Part shown: positions 46,710-57,297 of the stretch, piece after piece
Numbering within the stretch: position 1 is the first letter of the stretch
Layout: every line of letters starts with the position of its first letter
Assembly (NCBI GenBank): GCA_032027165.1
Contig: JAVSMO010000001.1
Location: 3,070,707 to 3,128,003 of the forward strand
DNA: 57,297 bases
Reading direction: 5' to 3'
From: Denitratisoma sp.
GTDB lineage: Bacteria > Pseudomonadota > Gammaproteobacteria > Burkholderiales > Rhodocyclaceae
Notes under the pieces: generated by a model
Told to the model about the DNA's origin: nothing
The model's database searches: none
What the model saw: only the letters and a program-made list of their open reading frames with translations
Made by a program: the position numbers and the translations under genes

Positions 46710-48359
46710 ATGGACGCCAAACACCCGCCGCTGATGGCGACGCACGAGGTCATCAACCAGGCCCATGCGCTGGAGAACTACAACGCCTACACCCGCAACC
46801 TGCCCCTGCAGGAAGCCGCCGCGCGCGAGGGCGCCGGCTGGGCGCACGACTGGCTGACGGCGCGCGGCGCCGAGGTCGGCAGCGCCGAGTGGATCGAGCA
46901 CGGCCGCCTCGCGAACGTCAATACGCCGCAACTCAAGCTGTTCGACCGCTACGGCAACCGTCGCGACGAGGTGGAGTTCCATCCGTCCTGGCACGAGTGC
47001 CTGTCCTGGCTGAAGCGCAATGGCTGCGACACCGGGCCATGGGCCGAGCCGAAGCCGGGCGCCCACGTCGCCCGCGCCGCCGCCTACGTCATGTTCGCCG
47101 AGATCGAGGACGGCTCGCTCTGCCCGACCACCATGACCTACGGCGCCGTGCCGGTGCTGAAGCAGGTGCCGGAGATCGCCCGCGACTGGATGCCGCTGCT
47201 GCTCTCGCGCGAGTACGACAGGCGCTTCATCCCCGCCGCGCAGAAGAAGGGCGTGCTGATCGGCATGGGCCTCACCGAGAAGCAGGGCGGCTCCGACGTG
47301 CGCGCGAATACGACCCGCGCCGAACCCCTCGGCGACGGCACCTGGCGCATCGTCGGCCACAAGTGGTTCCTGTCGGCGCCGATGTGCGACGCCTTCCTCG
47401 TCACGGCACAGTCGCCGAAGGGCCTGTCGTGCTTCTTCGTGCCGCGCTGGACGCCGGACGGGCGGCTGAACGAGATCCGCATCCAGCGCTTCAAGGACAA
47501 GATGGGCGACCGCTCCAACGCCGGCACCGAGGCCGAGTTCTGGGGCTCGACGGGCTGGCTGGTCGGCGAAGAGGGGCGCGGCATCCCCACCGTGCTGGAG
47601 ATGGGCGTATACACCCGCCTCGACTGCGCCATCGGCAGCACGGGCATCATGCGCGCCGCGCTCTCCCAGGCCATGCACCACACTTCGCTGCGCGCCGCCT
47701 TCGGCAAGCTGCTGCGCAACCAGCCGCTGATGCAGAACGTGCTGGCCGACATGGCGCTCGAGGTCGAGGCCGCCACCGCGCTGTCGCTGCGCCTGGCGCG
47801 CGCCTTCGACGCCCAGGAGGACGAAGCCGAGACCCAGTTGCGGCGCATCCTCACGCCGCTGGCCAAGTACTGGATCTGCAAGCGCTGCCCGACGCTGGTC
47901 GCCGAGGCGATGGAGGTGCACGGCGGCAACGGCTTCGTCGAGGAGGGGCCGATGCCGCGCCTGTTCCGGCAGAGCCCCTTGAACTCCATCTGGGAAGGCT
48001 CCGGCAACGTCATGTGCCTCGACGTGCTGCGCGCCATGGCGAAGCATCCGCGCAGCGTCGAATTCCTCATGGCCGAGATCGAGCCGGCCTTCGGCAGGAG
48101 CGCGGTGTTCGACCGCTGGGTGTCCTGGCTGAAGGACGAACTGCAGGATGCCGACGCCATGGAGAATCGCGCCCGCCGCCTCGTGCAGGACATGGCGCTG
48201 GCGCTGCAGGGCGCGCTGCTGCTGCGCTTCGCGCCGGACTACGTGGCGCAGGCCTTCTGCGCGACGCGGCTGGCCGGCGACTGGGGCTACGCCTTCGGCA
48301 CCCTGCCGAAGAACAGCAACTTCGAATCCATCCTCGAGCGCGCCTGGCCGGCGCAGTAA
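46710..48359 (+). CDS. AidB-like acyl-CoA dehydrogenase
   Basis: The 549-residue flavoprotein belongs to the long AidB/DNA-alkylation-response branch of acyl-CoA dehydrogenases. It shows [44 protein letters not shown], the [12 protein letters not shown] segment, [19 protein letters not shown] and [15 protein letters not shown]. In a catabolic operon the more likely role is oxidation of a branched or bulky acyl-CoA rather than DNA repair. It begins 24 bases after the operator palindrome with a clear ribosome site (CCGGAGG). Confidence 0.88.
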   Translation: MDAKHPPLMATHEVINQAHALENYNAYTRNLPLQEAAAREGAGWAHDWLTARGAEVGSAEWIEHGRLANVNTPQLKLFDRYGNRRDEVEFHPSWHECLSWLKRNGCDTGPWAEPKPGAHVARAAAYVMFAEIEDGSLCPTTMTYGAVPVLKQVPEIARDWMPLLLSREYDRRFIPAAQKKGVLIGMGLTEKQGGSDVRANTTRAEPLGDGTWRIVGHKWFLSAPMCDAFLVTAQSPKGLSCFFVPRWTPDGRLNEIRIQRFKDKMGDRSNAGTEAEFWGSTGWLVGEEGRGIPTVLEMGVYTRLDCAIGSTGIMRAALSQAMHHTSLRAAFGKLLRNQPLMQNVLADMALEVEAATALSLRLARAFDAQEDEAETQLRRILTPLAKYWICKRCPTLVAEAMEVHGGNGFVEEGPMPRLFRQSPLNSIWEGSGNVMCLDVLRAMAKHPRSVEFLMAEIEPAFGRSAVFDRWVSWLKDELQDADAMENRARRLVQDMALALQGALLLRFAPDYVAQAFCATRLAGDWGYAFGTLPKNSNFESILERAWPAQ

Positions 48360-48364
48360 GCCCG

Positions 48365-49747
48365 ATGAAGACCGTCCGCGTCGGCGCCGGCCTCGGTTTC
48401 TACGGCGATTCGTGGAAGCCGGTCGCCGCCAGCATCGCGCGTGGCGGGGTGCAGTACATCGGCTCGGACCACCTCGCCGAGCTGACCCTGGCGATCCTGC
48501 AGAAGGACCGCATGAAGGACCCGGCGGCGGGCTACACGCGCGACCTCGTGCCGATGCTGACCACGCTGTGGCCGCTGGCGCAGCCGCGCGGCGTGAAGTT
48601 CCTGCTGAATGCCGGCGGCCTCAACCCCGAGGGCGCACGCGAAACGCTGGTGGCGGAATTCGCCAAGCGCGGCTGGAAGGCGAAGATCGCCACCGTCACC
48701 GGCGATGCCGTGCTCGACCGCATCGACGCGCTGCGCGCGGCCGGCGAGCCGCTCGACCACCTCGACACCGGTGCCGCGATCGACACGGTGCGCGCGCGCC
48801 TGCTCTTCGCCAACGCCTACCTCGGCGCCCAGCCGCTGGTGCGCGCGCTGAAAGCCGGTGCCGACATCGTGCTGACCGGCCGCGTCGCCGACGCCGCGCT
48901 GTTCCTGGCGCCGCTGGTCCACGAGTTCGACTGGGCCATGGACGACTGGGACCGCCTCGCCCAGGGCCTCACCGTCGGCCACCTGCTCGAATGCTCTGGC
49001 CAGGGCAGCGGCGGCAACTTCAATTCGTATCTGGAAAACGGCTGGGAGTTGGTGCCCGACCTCGGCCACATCGGCTACCCGATCGCGGAAGTCAGCGCCG
49101 ACGGCACGGCGATCATCACCAAGGCGCCGGGCACCGGCGGCCGCGTCGACTTCGACACCGTGCGCCAGCAGCTGCTCTATGAAGTGCACAACCCGCACGC
49201 CTACTTCTCGCCCGACGTCGTGCTCGACATGGGCACGCTGAAGCTCGAGGACCTTGGCGGCGACCGCGTGAAAGTGAGCGGTGCCACCGGGCGGCCGCGC
49301 CCGGAGAAACTGAAGATCGTCGCCGGTTTTGATGACGGCTGGGCCGGCACCGCCACCATCGGCTACTCCTGGCCCGGCGCCATGAAGAAGGCGCGCGCCA
49401 CCGAGGCCATCGTCCGGCAGCAACTCGCCGAGCTGAAACTGCAGTACGACGAGATCCACACCGAGTTCCTCGGCTACGACTCGCTGCTCGGCGCGCTCGC
49501 CGACGATTCGCGCATCGAGGAACTCAACGAGGTGTACCTGAAGATGTCGGTGCGCGCGAAGGACCGGCGCCTGGCCGAGGCCTTCCCGCGCCAGTTTCCC
49601 TGGCTGGCCTTGTCCGGCCCGCCGACGGCGAGCGGCTTCTCCGGCATCGAGCCGGCACGGCAGCTGCTCGGCCTGTGGCCGACGCTGGTGCGGCGCGATC
49701 TCGTCGAGCCCGAGATAAAAGTCAGTCTGCAGGAGACGGCGGCATGA
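48365..49747 (+). CDS. AtuA family protein, main domain (acyclic terpene utilisation, DUF1446)
   Basis: The 460-residue protein begins [16 protein letters not shown] and contains [44 protein letters not shown] and [11 protein letters not shown]. This is the pattern of the AtuA/DUF1446 family, named for acyclic terpene utilisation in Pseudomonas but biochemically unassigned. Canonical AtuA is longer. Here the small C-terminal domain is a separate gene that overlaps by 4 bases. The last codons contain an exact dispersed 11-mer (49717). Confidence 0.88.
   Translation: MKTVRVGAGLGFYGDSWKPVAASIARGGVQYIGSDHLAELTLAILQKDRMKDPAAGYTRDLVPMLTTLWPLAQPRGVKFLLNAGGLNPEGARETLVAEFAKRGWKAKIATVTGDAVLDRIDALRAAGEPLDHLDTGAAIDTVRARLLFANAYLGAQPLVRALKAGADIVLTGRVADAALFLAPLVHEFDWAMDDWDRLAQGLTVGHLLECSGQGSGGNFNSYLENGWELVPDLGHIGYPIAEVSADGTAIITKAPGTGGRVDFDTVRQQLLYEVHNPHAYFSPDVVLDMGTLKLEDLGGDRVKVSGATGRPRPEKLKIVAGFDDGWAGTATIGYSWPGAMKKARATEAIVRQQLAELKLQYDEIHTEFLGYDSLLGALADDSRIEELNEVYLKMSVRAKDRRLAEAFPRQFPWLALSGPPTASGFSGIEPARQLLGLWPTLVRRDLVEPEIKVSLQETAA
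49717..49727 (-). repeat. Dispersed 11-mer GACTGACTTTT, exact copy at the end of the AtuA-like gene
   Basis: The copy reads on the minus strand, in codons ATA AAA GTC AGT CTG, six codons before the stop. Confidence 0.7.
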
Positions 49748-50055
49748 AGCGGCGATTGGTGGACATCGCCCACGCCCGCAGCGGCGACAAGGGCGACCGC
49801 TGCGACCTCGGCCTCTTCGCGCCCGACGCGGCGACCTACGCCTTGCTCAAGCGCGAGGTCACGCCGGAGCGCCTCGCGCGCCACTTCGCCGGCATGGCCT
49901 CGGGGCCGGTCGAGCTGTATCCGCTCGACAATCTGCTGGCGCTGAAGATCGTGCTCAACGGCGCGCTCTCCGGCGGCGCGGCGCGTTCCCTGCGCAGCGA
50001 CAATCTGGGAAAATGCGCCGCCGCCGCATTGCTGCGCATGGAGATCGACACTTGA
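49744..50055 (+). CDS. AtuA C-terminal (ferredoxin-fold) domain protein
   Basis: The 103-residue protein (LVDIAHARSGDKGDRCDLGLF at the N-terminus, PVELYPLDNLLALKIVLNGAL in the middle) corresponds to the C-terminal domain of full-length AtuA. It is encoded separately, with an ATGA overlap to the main domain gene, so the two chains are probably made in equal amounts and assemble. Its stop overlaps the TTG start of the next gene. Confidence 0.82.
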   Translation: MKRRLVDIAHARSGDKGDRCDLGLFAPDAATYALLKREVTPERLARHFAGMASGPVELYPLDNLLALKIVLNGALSGGAARSLRSDNLGKCAAAALLRMEIDT

Positions 50056-50816
50056 ACGTCCGCATCGAAAAGAAGGGCCGCGTCACCACGGTCATCCTCG
50101 ACCGCCCGGAGAAGCGCAACGCCGTCGACCGGCCGACGGCCACGGCGCTGGCGGCGGCCTTCCGTGCCTTCGAGGCCGATGCGGAATCGGACGTCGCCGT
50201 GCTGTGGGGCGCCGGCGGGCACTTCTGCGCCGGCGCCGACCTGAAGGGCTTTGCCGGCGAGGCGACACGCAATGCGCTTTCGCCGGAGGGCGACGGGCCG
50301 ATGGGACCGACGCGCATGCTGCTCACCAAGCCGGTGATCGCCGCCGTTTCTGGCTACTGCGTCGCCGGCGGGCTGGAGCTGGCCTGCTGGTGCGACCTGC
50401 GCGTGGCGGAGGAGAGCGCGACCTTCGGCGTCTTCTGCCGCCGCTTCGGCGTGCCGCTCATCGACGGCGGCACCGTGCGGCTGCCGCGGCTGATCGGCCA
50501 GTCGCGCGCGCTCGACCTGATCCTCACCGGCCGGCCGGTCGGCGCCGCGGAGGCGCTGGCGATGGGGCTGGCCAACCGCGTCGTCGCCGACGGCACGGCG
50601 CGCGCGGCGGCCGAGGCGCTGGCGGCGGAATTGGCGAAACATCCGCAGAGCTGCCTGCGCCACGACCGGCTGTCGAGCCTCGAGCAATGGGGCCTGCCGC
50701 CATCGCAGGCGATGGCGAACGAATTCACGCACGGACTGAAAACGCTGGAAAGCGGCGAGTGGCTGCAAGGCGCCGCCCGCTTCGGAAAAGGGGAAGGAAA
50801 GCATGGCGCGTTCTGA
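50052..50816 (+). CDS. Crotonase-family enoyl-CoA hydratase
   Basis: The 254-residue protein has the crotonase oxyanion motifs HFCAGADLKGFAG and SGYCVAGGLELACWCDLRV, followed by FGVFCRRFGVPLIDGGTVRL. The position of the usual catalytic glutamates differs among subfamilies, so hydratase is a family-level call. The TTG at 50052 overlaps the previous stop and yields the expected N-terminus (NVRIEKKGRVTTVILDRPEKRNA). An AtuE/LiuC-like role in terpene or leucine breakdown fits the context. Confidence 0.86.
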   Translation: MNVRIEKKGRVTTVILDRPEKRNAVDRPTATALAAAFRAFEADAESDVAVLWGAGGHFCAGADLKGFAGEATRNALSPEGDGPMGPTRMLLTKPVIAAVSGYCVAGGLELACWCDLRVAEESATFGVFCRRFGVPLIDGGTVRLPRLIGQSRALDLILTGRPVGAAEALAMGLANRVVADGTARAAAEALAAELAKHPQSCLRHDRLSSLEQWGLPPSQAMANEFTHGLKTLESGEWLQGAARFGKGEGKHGAF

Positions 50817-51423
50817 GAAAAAACCGGCCGCGCGCAAGGCCGCGGCCGCCGACGAGGGCAACCGCCGCGCGGAGCTGATCCGCGCGGCGGGCCGGCTGTT
50901 CGTCGACAAGGGTTTCGATGCCACCACCATCCGCGACATCGCCGACGCCGTCGGCATGCGCTCGGGCAGCCCCTTCTACCACTTCAAGAGCAAGCAGGAC
51001 ATGCTCAAGGCGGTGATGATCGAGGGCCTGACGGCGGCGCTCGAGGCGCAGCAGGCGGCGGTGGCCGGACTGAAGGACCCGGAGGCGAAGTTCCGCGCCC
51101 TGGTGCAGAGCCACCTGCGCATCATCCTCGAGGACCACACCGAGTTCCCGGTGCTGCTCTACGAGTGGCGTGCCCTGTCGGACGAATCTCGCGCCGAGGT
51201 GATCGCCGTCAAGGACCGCTACGAGGCGGTGTGGCAACCTGTGCTGCGCGAGCTGAAGAAGGCCGGCCGCATTGCCGACGACGGCAAGGTGGCGCGCCTG
51301 CTGCTCTTCGGCGCGCTGAACTGGGTGGTGCAGTGGTACCGGCCCGGCGGCGGCTCCGGCATCGAGCAGATCGCCGAGCGCGCCATTGAACTGTTTCTTT
51401 GCGGTAAAACCGACAAACGCTGA
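50803..51423 (+). CDS. TetR-family regulator of the acyl-CoA catabolic regulon
   Basis: The 206-residue protein has a basic N-terminal tail (KKPAARKAAAA) and the TetR helix-turn-helix TTIRDIADAVGMRSGSPFYHFKSKQDML. The C-terminal ligand domain (VLLYEWRALSDESRAEVIAVKDRYE) resembles acyl-CoA-responsive repressors such as KstR2. Its gene lies at the end of the operon that starts beside the AAGCA-AY-TGCTT palindrome, overlapping the crotonase gene by 14 bases. I infer that it binds that palindrome and the one at 9413. Confidence 0.87.
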   Translation: MARSEKKPAARKAAAADEGNRRAELIRAAGRLFVDKGFDATTIRDIADAVGMRSGSPFYHFKSKQDMLKAVMIEGLTAALEAQQAAVAGLKDPEAKFRALVQSHLRIILEDHTEFPVLLYEWRALSDESRAEVIAVKDRYEAVWQPVLRELKKAGRIADDGKVARLLLFGALNWVVQWYRPGGGSGIEQIAERAIELFLCGKTDKR

Positions 51424-51767
51424 TGCTCTTCGCCGTTTCCCTGATGATTCCCCTGCTGGTGCTGGCCATCTGGGTGTTCTGGCGCCTGTCGCCGCCGCGG
51501 CCCGATCCGGCCTCCATGCGGGCGTACAACATTGCCGTCAGCGTGCTGGCCCTGCTGCTGGCCGGCGGCATCGCCTGGTACGTGCGGGGAAGCATGGCGG
51601 CATCGGCCGACCACGGCATGTGGCCGGTGGTGACGGCCTATTACGTGATGGCGGTGGTGCCGCTCTGGCTGGCCATCGCCGGCGGCATCCGCCGGCTGAT
51701 CTTCGGCGCGCGCGAGCCGGCGAAGCCGCTGGAGATCTCGCAGGACCTCTCGAAGACCCGTTTCTAA
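51423..51767 (+). CDS. Small inner-membrane protein of unknown function
   Basis: The 114-residue protein has three predicted transmembrane stretches (LFAVSLMIPLLVLAIWVF, VSVLALLLAGGIAWYV, VVTAYYVMAVVPLWLAIAGG) and a polar C-terminal tail. It is translationally coupled to the TetR gene (TGATG overlap). Its tail overlaps the convergent nitronate monooxygenase end by 4 bases. I do not recognise the family. Confidence 0.7.
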   Translation: MLFAVSLMIPLLVLAIWVFWRLSPPRPDPASMRAYNIAVSVLALLLAGGIAWYVRGSMAASADHGMWPVVTAYYVMAVVPLWLAIAGGIRRLIFGAREPAKPLEISQDLSKTRF

Positions 51768-52723
51768 CCGAGCGCGGGACTCGCCGGCAGCGCGCAGGCG
51801 GCGCGGTATTCGGCCGCCAGCCGTGCCGCCAGTTCGGCGGTTGCCGGCACGTCGTGGATGGTCGCCACGCCGTGGCCGGCGCTCCAGGTGTCGCGCCAGG
51901 CCTTGGCGCCCGAGCCGAAATCCTCCTTGGCGTCGGTGCTCCCCAGCATCTCTTTCCTGTAGCCGGCCTTCTCCAGGCTCGGCCAGAGGAAGTTGGCGTG
52001 CGTGCCGGTGATGGCCGGCGTGTAGACGATGTCCTTCGCCGTGCAATCGAGGATCATCTGCTTGTAGTCGTCGGTGGCCATCGATTCCCGCGTGGCGATG
52101 AAGCGCGTGCCCAGGTAGGCGAAGTCGGCGCCCATCACTTCCGCCGCGCGCACCGAGGCGCCGTCGGAAATCGCCCCGCCCAGCACCAGCGCGCCGTCCC
52201 AGAATTCGCGGATTTCGCGCACCAGCGAGAAAGGACTCTGCGTGCCGGCATGGCCGCCTGCGCCGCCGGCGACGCAGACGATGCCGTCGACACCGGCGGC
52301 GATGGCCTTCTTCGCGTGATAGGCGTGGATGACGTCGCTGAACACCACGCCGCCGTAGCCGTGCACCGCCTTGACCACCTCGCCGGGGTGGCCGAGGCTG
52401 GTGATGACGAAGGGCACCTTGTGCTTCACCACCAGATCGAAGTCCTGCGCCAGCCGCGCGTTGGAGTGGTGCAGGATGAGGTTTACGCCATAGGGCGCGA
52501 CCGGCGCCTGCGGATTCGCCGCCATCGCCGCGCCCAGCTCGGCGTTGATCTGCGTCAGCCACTCGTCGAGCACCTCGATCGGGCGCGCATTCAGCGTGGG
52601 GAAAGTGCCGGCGATGCCGGCCTTGCAGGCTTCGATGACGAGGTGCGGGCCGGAGACGAGGAACATCGGCGCGGCGATGACGGGCGCGGTCATGCGGCCG
52701 CGGAATAAAGTCGGAACGGGCAT
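51764..52723 (-). CDS. Nitronate monooxygenase family FMN enzyme
   Basis: The 319-residue TIM-barrel flavoprotein resembles 2-nitropropane dioxygenase/nitronate monooxygenase. It starts with the APVIAAPMFLVSGP segment, has the GGAGGHAGTQSPFSLVREIR loop and the phosphate-binding LGGAISDGASVRAAEVMGADFAYLGTRFIAT. The true substrate in such clusters is often unknown. Some relatives act as enoyl- or quinone reductases. A 44-residue membrane peptide gene and an MFS gene lie upstream on the same strand. Confidence 0.88.
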   Translation of the reverse strand: MPVPTLFRGRMTAPVIAAPMFLVSGPHLVIEACKAGIAGTFPTLNARPIEVLDEWLTQINAELGAAMAANPQAPVAPYGVNLILHHSNARLAQDFDLVVKHKVPFVITSLGHPGEVVKAVHGYGGVVFSDVIHAYHAKKAIAAGVDGIVCVAGGAGGHAGTQSPFSLVREIREFWDGALVLGGAISDGASVRAAEVMGADFAYLGTRFIATRESMATDDYKQMILDCTAKDIVYTPAITGTHANFLWPSLEKAGYRKEMLGSTDAKEDFGSGAKAWRDTWSAGHGVATIHDVPATAELAARLAAEYRAACALPASPALG

Positions 52724-52724
52724 G

Positions 52725-52859
52725 TCAGTTGCAGAAGAGGATGCGGTTGGCGAAATCTACCACGGCTTCGGGCTGCAGGTAGGCGCGGAAGGCCCAGCCG
52801 GAGACGAAGGCGGCGATGGCGACCGCCGCAAGGATCAGAAGCAGGCGCGTCGCCTTCAT
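52725..52859 (-). CDS. Short single-span membrane peptide
   Basis: The 44-residue ORF encodes one hydrophobic helix (LLLILAAVAIAAFVSGWAF) and a short polar tail ending ILFCN. It overlaps the MFS gene stop by 4 bases (ATGA) and ends one base before the nitronate monooxygenase start, so it sits within an operon. Both the overlap and the clean membrane segment support a real small gene. Function is unknown, possibly a transporter accessory peptide. Confidence 0.6.
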   Translation of the reverse strand: MKATRLLLILAAVAIAAFVSGWAFRAYLQPEAVVDFANRILFCN

Positions 52860-54079
52860 CGGGCCGGCTGTGCAGAGAGGCGCGCCAGCGGCCGCTCGTC
52901 CACCGGCAGGTTGAGCAGCGCCGCCACCACGCCCAGCGCGATGCAGATCATCCAGACGATGTCGTAGGAGCCGGTCCTGTCGAACAGCAGGCCGCCCAGC
53001 CAGACGCCGAGGAAGCTGCCGATCTGGTGGCTGAAGAAGACGAAGCCGGACAGCATGGCGAGGTAGCGCACGCCGAAGACCTGCGCCACCAGGCCGTTGG
53101 TGAGCGGCACCGTGCCAAGCCAGAGGAAGCCCATCGCCGCCGCGAAGATGCCAACCGACCACGACGACAGCGGCGCGGCGAGGAAGGCGACGATGACCAC
53201 GCTGCGCGCGAGATAGATCACCGCCAGCAGCTTCTTCTTCGACCAGCGGCCGCCCATCTGGCCGAAGCCGTAGGTGCCGAAGATATTGAACAGGCCGATC
53301 AGCGCCAGCGCCAGCATGCCGACGTTGGCCGGCAGCCCCTTGTCGAGGACGTAGGAGGGCAGGTGCGCGCCGATGAACACCACCTGGAAGCCGCAGACGA
53401 AGAAGCCCAGCGTCAGCAGCCAGAAACCGCGGTGCGAGAAGGCTTCGCGCAGCGCCTCCATGGTGGATTGCGCAACGGCATGGCCGGCCGGTTCCGGCCG
53501 CACTTCCCGGCTGCCGAAGGCGAGCGGAATCATCATGGCGCCGGCCACCGCCAGGCCGATCATCGCGCCGTACCAGCCGAGCGAGCCGATCATGCTCTGG
53601 CCGACCGGCACCAGCAGGAACTGGCCGAAGGAGCCGGCCGCGCCGACGATGGCCAGCGCCGAGGCGCGCTTCGCCGGATCGACCGCCCGGCCCACCGCGC
53701 CGTAGATGGTGGAGAAGGTGGTGCCGGACAGGCCCATGCCGACCAGGATGCCGGCCGAGAAGACGAAGAAGGCCGGGGTCGGCGAATGCGCCATCAGCGC
53801 CAGGCCCAGCGCGTAGAGCAGGCCGGAGCCGAACACCACGCGCCCGGCGCCGTAGCGGTCCGCCAGCCAGCCGGCGAAGGGCGCCGCCGCGCCCCACACC
53901 AGGTTCTGCACCGCGATGGCGAAGGAGAAGGCCTCGCGGCTCCAGCCGAGCGAGGTCGTCATCGGTTGCATGAAGAGGCCGAAGGTGTGGCGCAGGCCGA
54001 GGCCGAGCGAGACGACCAGGCTGCCGCAGATGATGAGCCGCAGGGCGTAGCGGCGGGAGTCGGAATCCGGGGATGTCAC
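52856..54079 (-). CDS. Major facilitator superfamily transporter (monocarboxylate/oxalate-formate type)
   Basis: The 407-residue protein has twelve hydrophobic segments and the family loops GWLADRYGAGRVVF (MFS motif A) and FGQMGGRWSKKK between helices 8 and 9. The N-terminus (SLGLGLRHTFGLFMQPMTTSLGWSREAFSFAIAVQNL) is that of the oxalate/formate-antiporter-like group, which moves carboxylates. The start is GTG 54079, since the nearer upstream ATG runs into a stop. It probably supplies a carboxylate to the neighbouring enzymes. Confidence 0.87.
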   Translation of the reverse strand: MTSPDSDSRRYALRLIICGSLVVSLGLGLRHTFGLFMQPMTTSLGWSREAFSFAIAVQNLVWGAAAPFAGWLADRYGAGRVVFGSGLLYALGLALMAHSPTPAFFVFSAGILVGMGLSGTTFSTIYGAVGRAVDPAKRASALAIVGAAGSFGQFLLVPVGQSMIGSLGWYGAMIGLAVAGAMMIPLAFGSREVRPEPAGHAVAQSTMEALREAFSHRGFWLLTLGFFVCGFQVVFIGAHLPSYVLDKGLPANVGMLALALIGLFNIFGTYGFGQMGGRWSKKKLLAVIYLARSVVIVAFLAAPLSSWSVGIFAAAMGFLWLGTVPLTNGLVAQVFGVRYLAMLSGFVFFSHQIGSFLGVWLGGLLFDRTGSYDIVWMICIALGVVAALLNLPVDERPLARLSAQPAR

Positions 54080-54108
54080 GGCATGCTTCGTTTAAATCTG
54101 GAATGCTG

Positions 54109-54136
54109 ACTATACACGCATCTTTCCGCCTGAAAA
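54109..54136 (-). promoter_or_regulatory. Candidate promoter of the MFS operon
   Basis: On the minus strand TTTTCA (54131-54136) and TATAGT (54109-54114) are 16 bases apart, 30 bases upstream of the GTG start. Confidence 0.4.
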
Positions 54137-54185
54137 CCCCTGCGGCTGGCGCGCTTTTCCGCCGAGGCGTTAAACTGCGGCACCG

Positions 54186-54209
54186 GCCCCGATCGGGGCT
54201 CTGTTTTTT
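54186..54209 (+). terminator. Terminator-like hairpin in the leader of the semialdehyde dehydrogenase gene
   Basis: GCCCC-GATC-GGGGC is followed by TCTGTTTTTT, ending 9 bases before the ATG at 54219. It has the form of an intrinsic terminator, but no plus-strand gene lies upstream within 2.4 kb, so attenuation of the downstream operon is possible. Confidence 0.5.
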
Positions 54210-54218
54210 GAGACGACC

Positions 54219-55678
54219 ATGAACCTGAACGACCAGCAGCTCCTGCAGAGCCTTGCCTACATCGACGGCGCCTGGTGCGGCGCGGAGGGCGGCGCCACCT
54301 TCCCCGTCACCGATCCCGCCAGCGGCGAACCGATCGCCGCCGTCCCCGACATGGGCGCCGCCGAGACGCGCCGCGCCATCGCCGCCGCCGACCGCGCCTG
54401 GCCCGGCTGGCGGAACAGGACCGCCAAGGAGCGCTCGGCGATCCTGCGCAAGTGGTACGAGCTGATGCTGGCCAACGCCGCCGACATCGCGCGCCTGATG
54501 ACCTCCGAACAGGGCAAGCCCTATGCCGAGGCGATGGGCGAGGTGGTGTACGCGGCGAGCTTCGTCGAGTGGTTCGCCGAGGAGGCCAAGCGCGCCTACG
54601 GCGACACCATTCCCGCCACCCAGGCCGACAAGCGGCTCATCGTCGTCAAGCAGCCGATCGGCGTCTGTGCCGCCATCACGCCGTGGAACTTCCCGGCGGC
54701 GATGATCACGCGGAAAGTGGCCCCCGCCCTCGCCGCCGGCTGCACCGTGGTGGTGAAGCCGGCCGAGCAGACGCCGCTCACCGCGCTGGCGCTGGCCGAG
54801 CTCGCGCATCGCGCCGGCTTTCCGGCCGGCGTCTTCAACGTCGTCACCGGCAGCGCGGCGTCGGCGCCGAAGATCGGCGGCGAGCTGACCGGCAACCCGG
54901 TCGTGCGCAAGCTCTCCTTCACCGGCTCGACCGAAGTGGGCCGCCTGCTCATGGCGCAGTGCGCGCCGAGCGTCAAGAAAGTCTCGCTCGAGCTCGGCGG
55001 CAATGCGCCTTTCATCGTCTTCGACGATGCCGACCTCGACGCCGCGGTGGAAGGCGCGCTCGCCTCGAAGTACCGCAACACCGGCCAGACCTGCGTCTGC
55101 GCCAACCGCCTGCTGGTGCAGGACGGCATCTACGACGCCTTCGCCGTCAAGCTGGCGGTGCGCGCGAAGGAGCTGCGCGTCGGCAGCGGACTGGAAGAGG
55201 GCGTCGTGCAGGGCCCGCTCATCGACGAACAGGCGCTGGCCAAGGTCGAGGAGCACATCGCCGACGCGCTGGCCAAGGGCGCGAAAGTCCTCACCGGCGG
55301 CAGGCGCCATGCCCTGGGCGGCACCTTCTACGAGCCGACGGTGATCGCCGACGTCACGCCGGACATGAAGTGCGCCCGCGAGGAGACCTTCGGCCCGGTG
55401 GCGCCGCTGTTCAGGTTCAAGACCGAGGCCGAGGCGATCGCCATGGCCAACGACACCGAGTTCGGCCTGGCCGCCTACTTCTTCTCGCGCGACGTGGCGC
55501 GCTGCTTCCGCGTCGGCGAGGCGCTCGAGTACGGCATGGTCGGCGTGAACACCGGCATCATGTCGAACGAGGTGGCGCCCTTCGGCGGCGTCAAGCAGTC
55601 CGGCATCGGCCGCGAGGGCTCGAAGTACGGCATCGAGGAATATCTCGAAATCAAATATCTCTGCTTCGGAGGCATTGC

Positions 55679-55682
<4 letters not shown>
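54219..55682 (+). CDS. gabD: NAD(P)-dependent succinate-semialdehyde dehydrogenase family protein
   Basis: The 487-residue aldehyde dehydrogenase matches the GabD group. Motifs include LMTSEQGKPYAEAMGEV, ITPWNFPAAMITRKVAPALAAG, FTGSTEVG, the catalytic Glu in LELGGNAPFIVF and the catalytic Cys in NTGQTCVCANR, with a second Cys adjacent as in succinate-semialdehyde enzymes. The C-terminal GREGSKYGIEEYLEIKY is typical of GabD. The family also accepts glutarate and other semialdehydes. It is coupled to the alcohol dehydrogenase by a 4-base overlap. Confidence 0.9.

Positions 55683-57297
<1,615 letters not shown>

Noticed and set aside
46710..48359. Adaptive DNA-alkylation response gene aidB
   Set aside because: The protein is of the AidB branch, but the operon context (AtuA, crotonase, TetR) and absence of alkB or ada genes favour a catabolic dehydrogenase.

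Overview
The window is GC-rich (about two thirds G+C) bacterial chromosome. RNase G, EgtB/EgtD-type genes, a Liv-type transporter fused into a fatty-acyl operon, DUF3460 and DUF2789 proteins and an IS407-group IS3 element together suggest a betaproteobacterium, possibly Rhodocyclales. That placement is inferred from gene content only.

Layout. 1-9.3 kb: housekeeping and stress genes (rng 3' end, an acyltransferase, an ergothioneine/selenoneine-type pair, an AhpD-like peroxidase, a Tat-exported dienelactone hydrolase, a LuxR-type regulator, a nitroreductase, two exported proteins). 9.4-19.5 kb: a tightly packed acyl-CoA catabolic operon (SDR, biotin-dependent acyl-CoA carboxylase beta and alpha subunits, three acyl-CoA dehydrogenases, a FadH-type dienoyl-CoA reductase) behind a promoter with a long palindromic operator. 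19.5-25.5 kb: a scarred accessory region with two toxin-antitoxin cassettes, each bracketed by a duplication of the preceding gene's 3' end, and an AT-rich island whose HEPN-type gene is split by an IS407-group element with a 4-bp target duplication. 25.5-35.3 kb: a Spy-like protein divergent from a two-component system, an orphan PAS kinase, fumarase C, a TetR-hydrolase pair and a LysR gene. 35.3-46.6 kb: a ten-gene leftward run (acyl-CoA dehydrogenase, thiolase, FadJ, LivHMGF, acyl-CoA ligase, solute-binding protein) ending in a hairpin terminator. 46.7-51.8 kb: a divergent operon with an AidB-like dehydrogenase, a split AtuA, a crotonase, a TetR regulator and a membrane protein. 51.8-57.3 kb: nitronate monooxygenase, MFS carrier, semialdehyde dehydrogenase, Zn-alcohol dehydrogenase and the 3' end of thiC.

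How it fits together. The same AAGCA-AY-TGCTT palindrome lies at the promoter of the 9.4 kb operon and between the two divergent operons at 46.7 kb. The second of these encodes a TetR protein. I infer one regulon that imports an acid, activates it to a CoA thioester and degrades it by beta-oxidation plus carboxylation, in the manner of acyclic-terpene (Atu) or leucine/isovalerate (Liu) catabolism.

The most unusual signal is an 11-mer, GACTGACTTTT. It occurs exactly six times in both orientations, in genes and at gene ends, and is far more frequent than base composition predicts.
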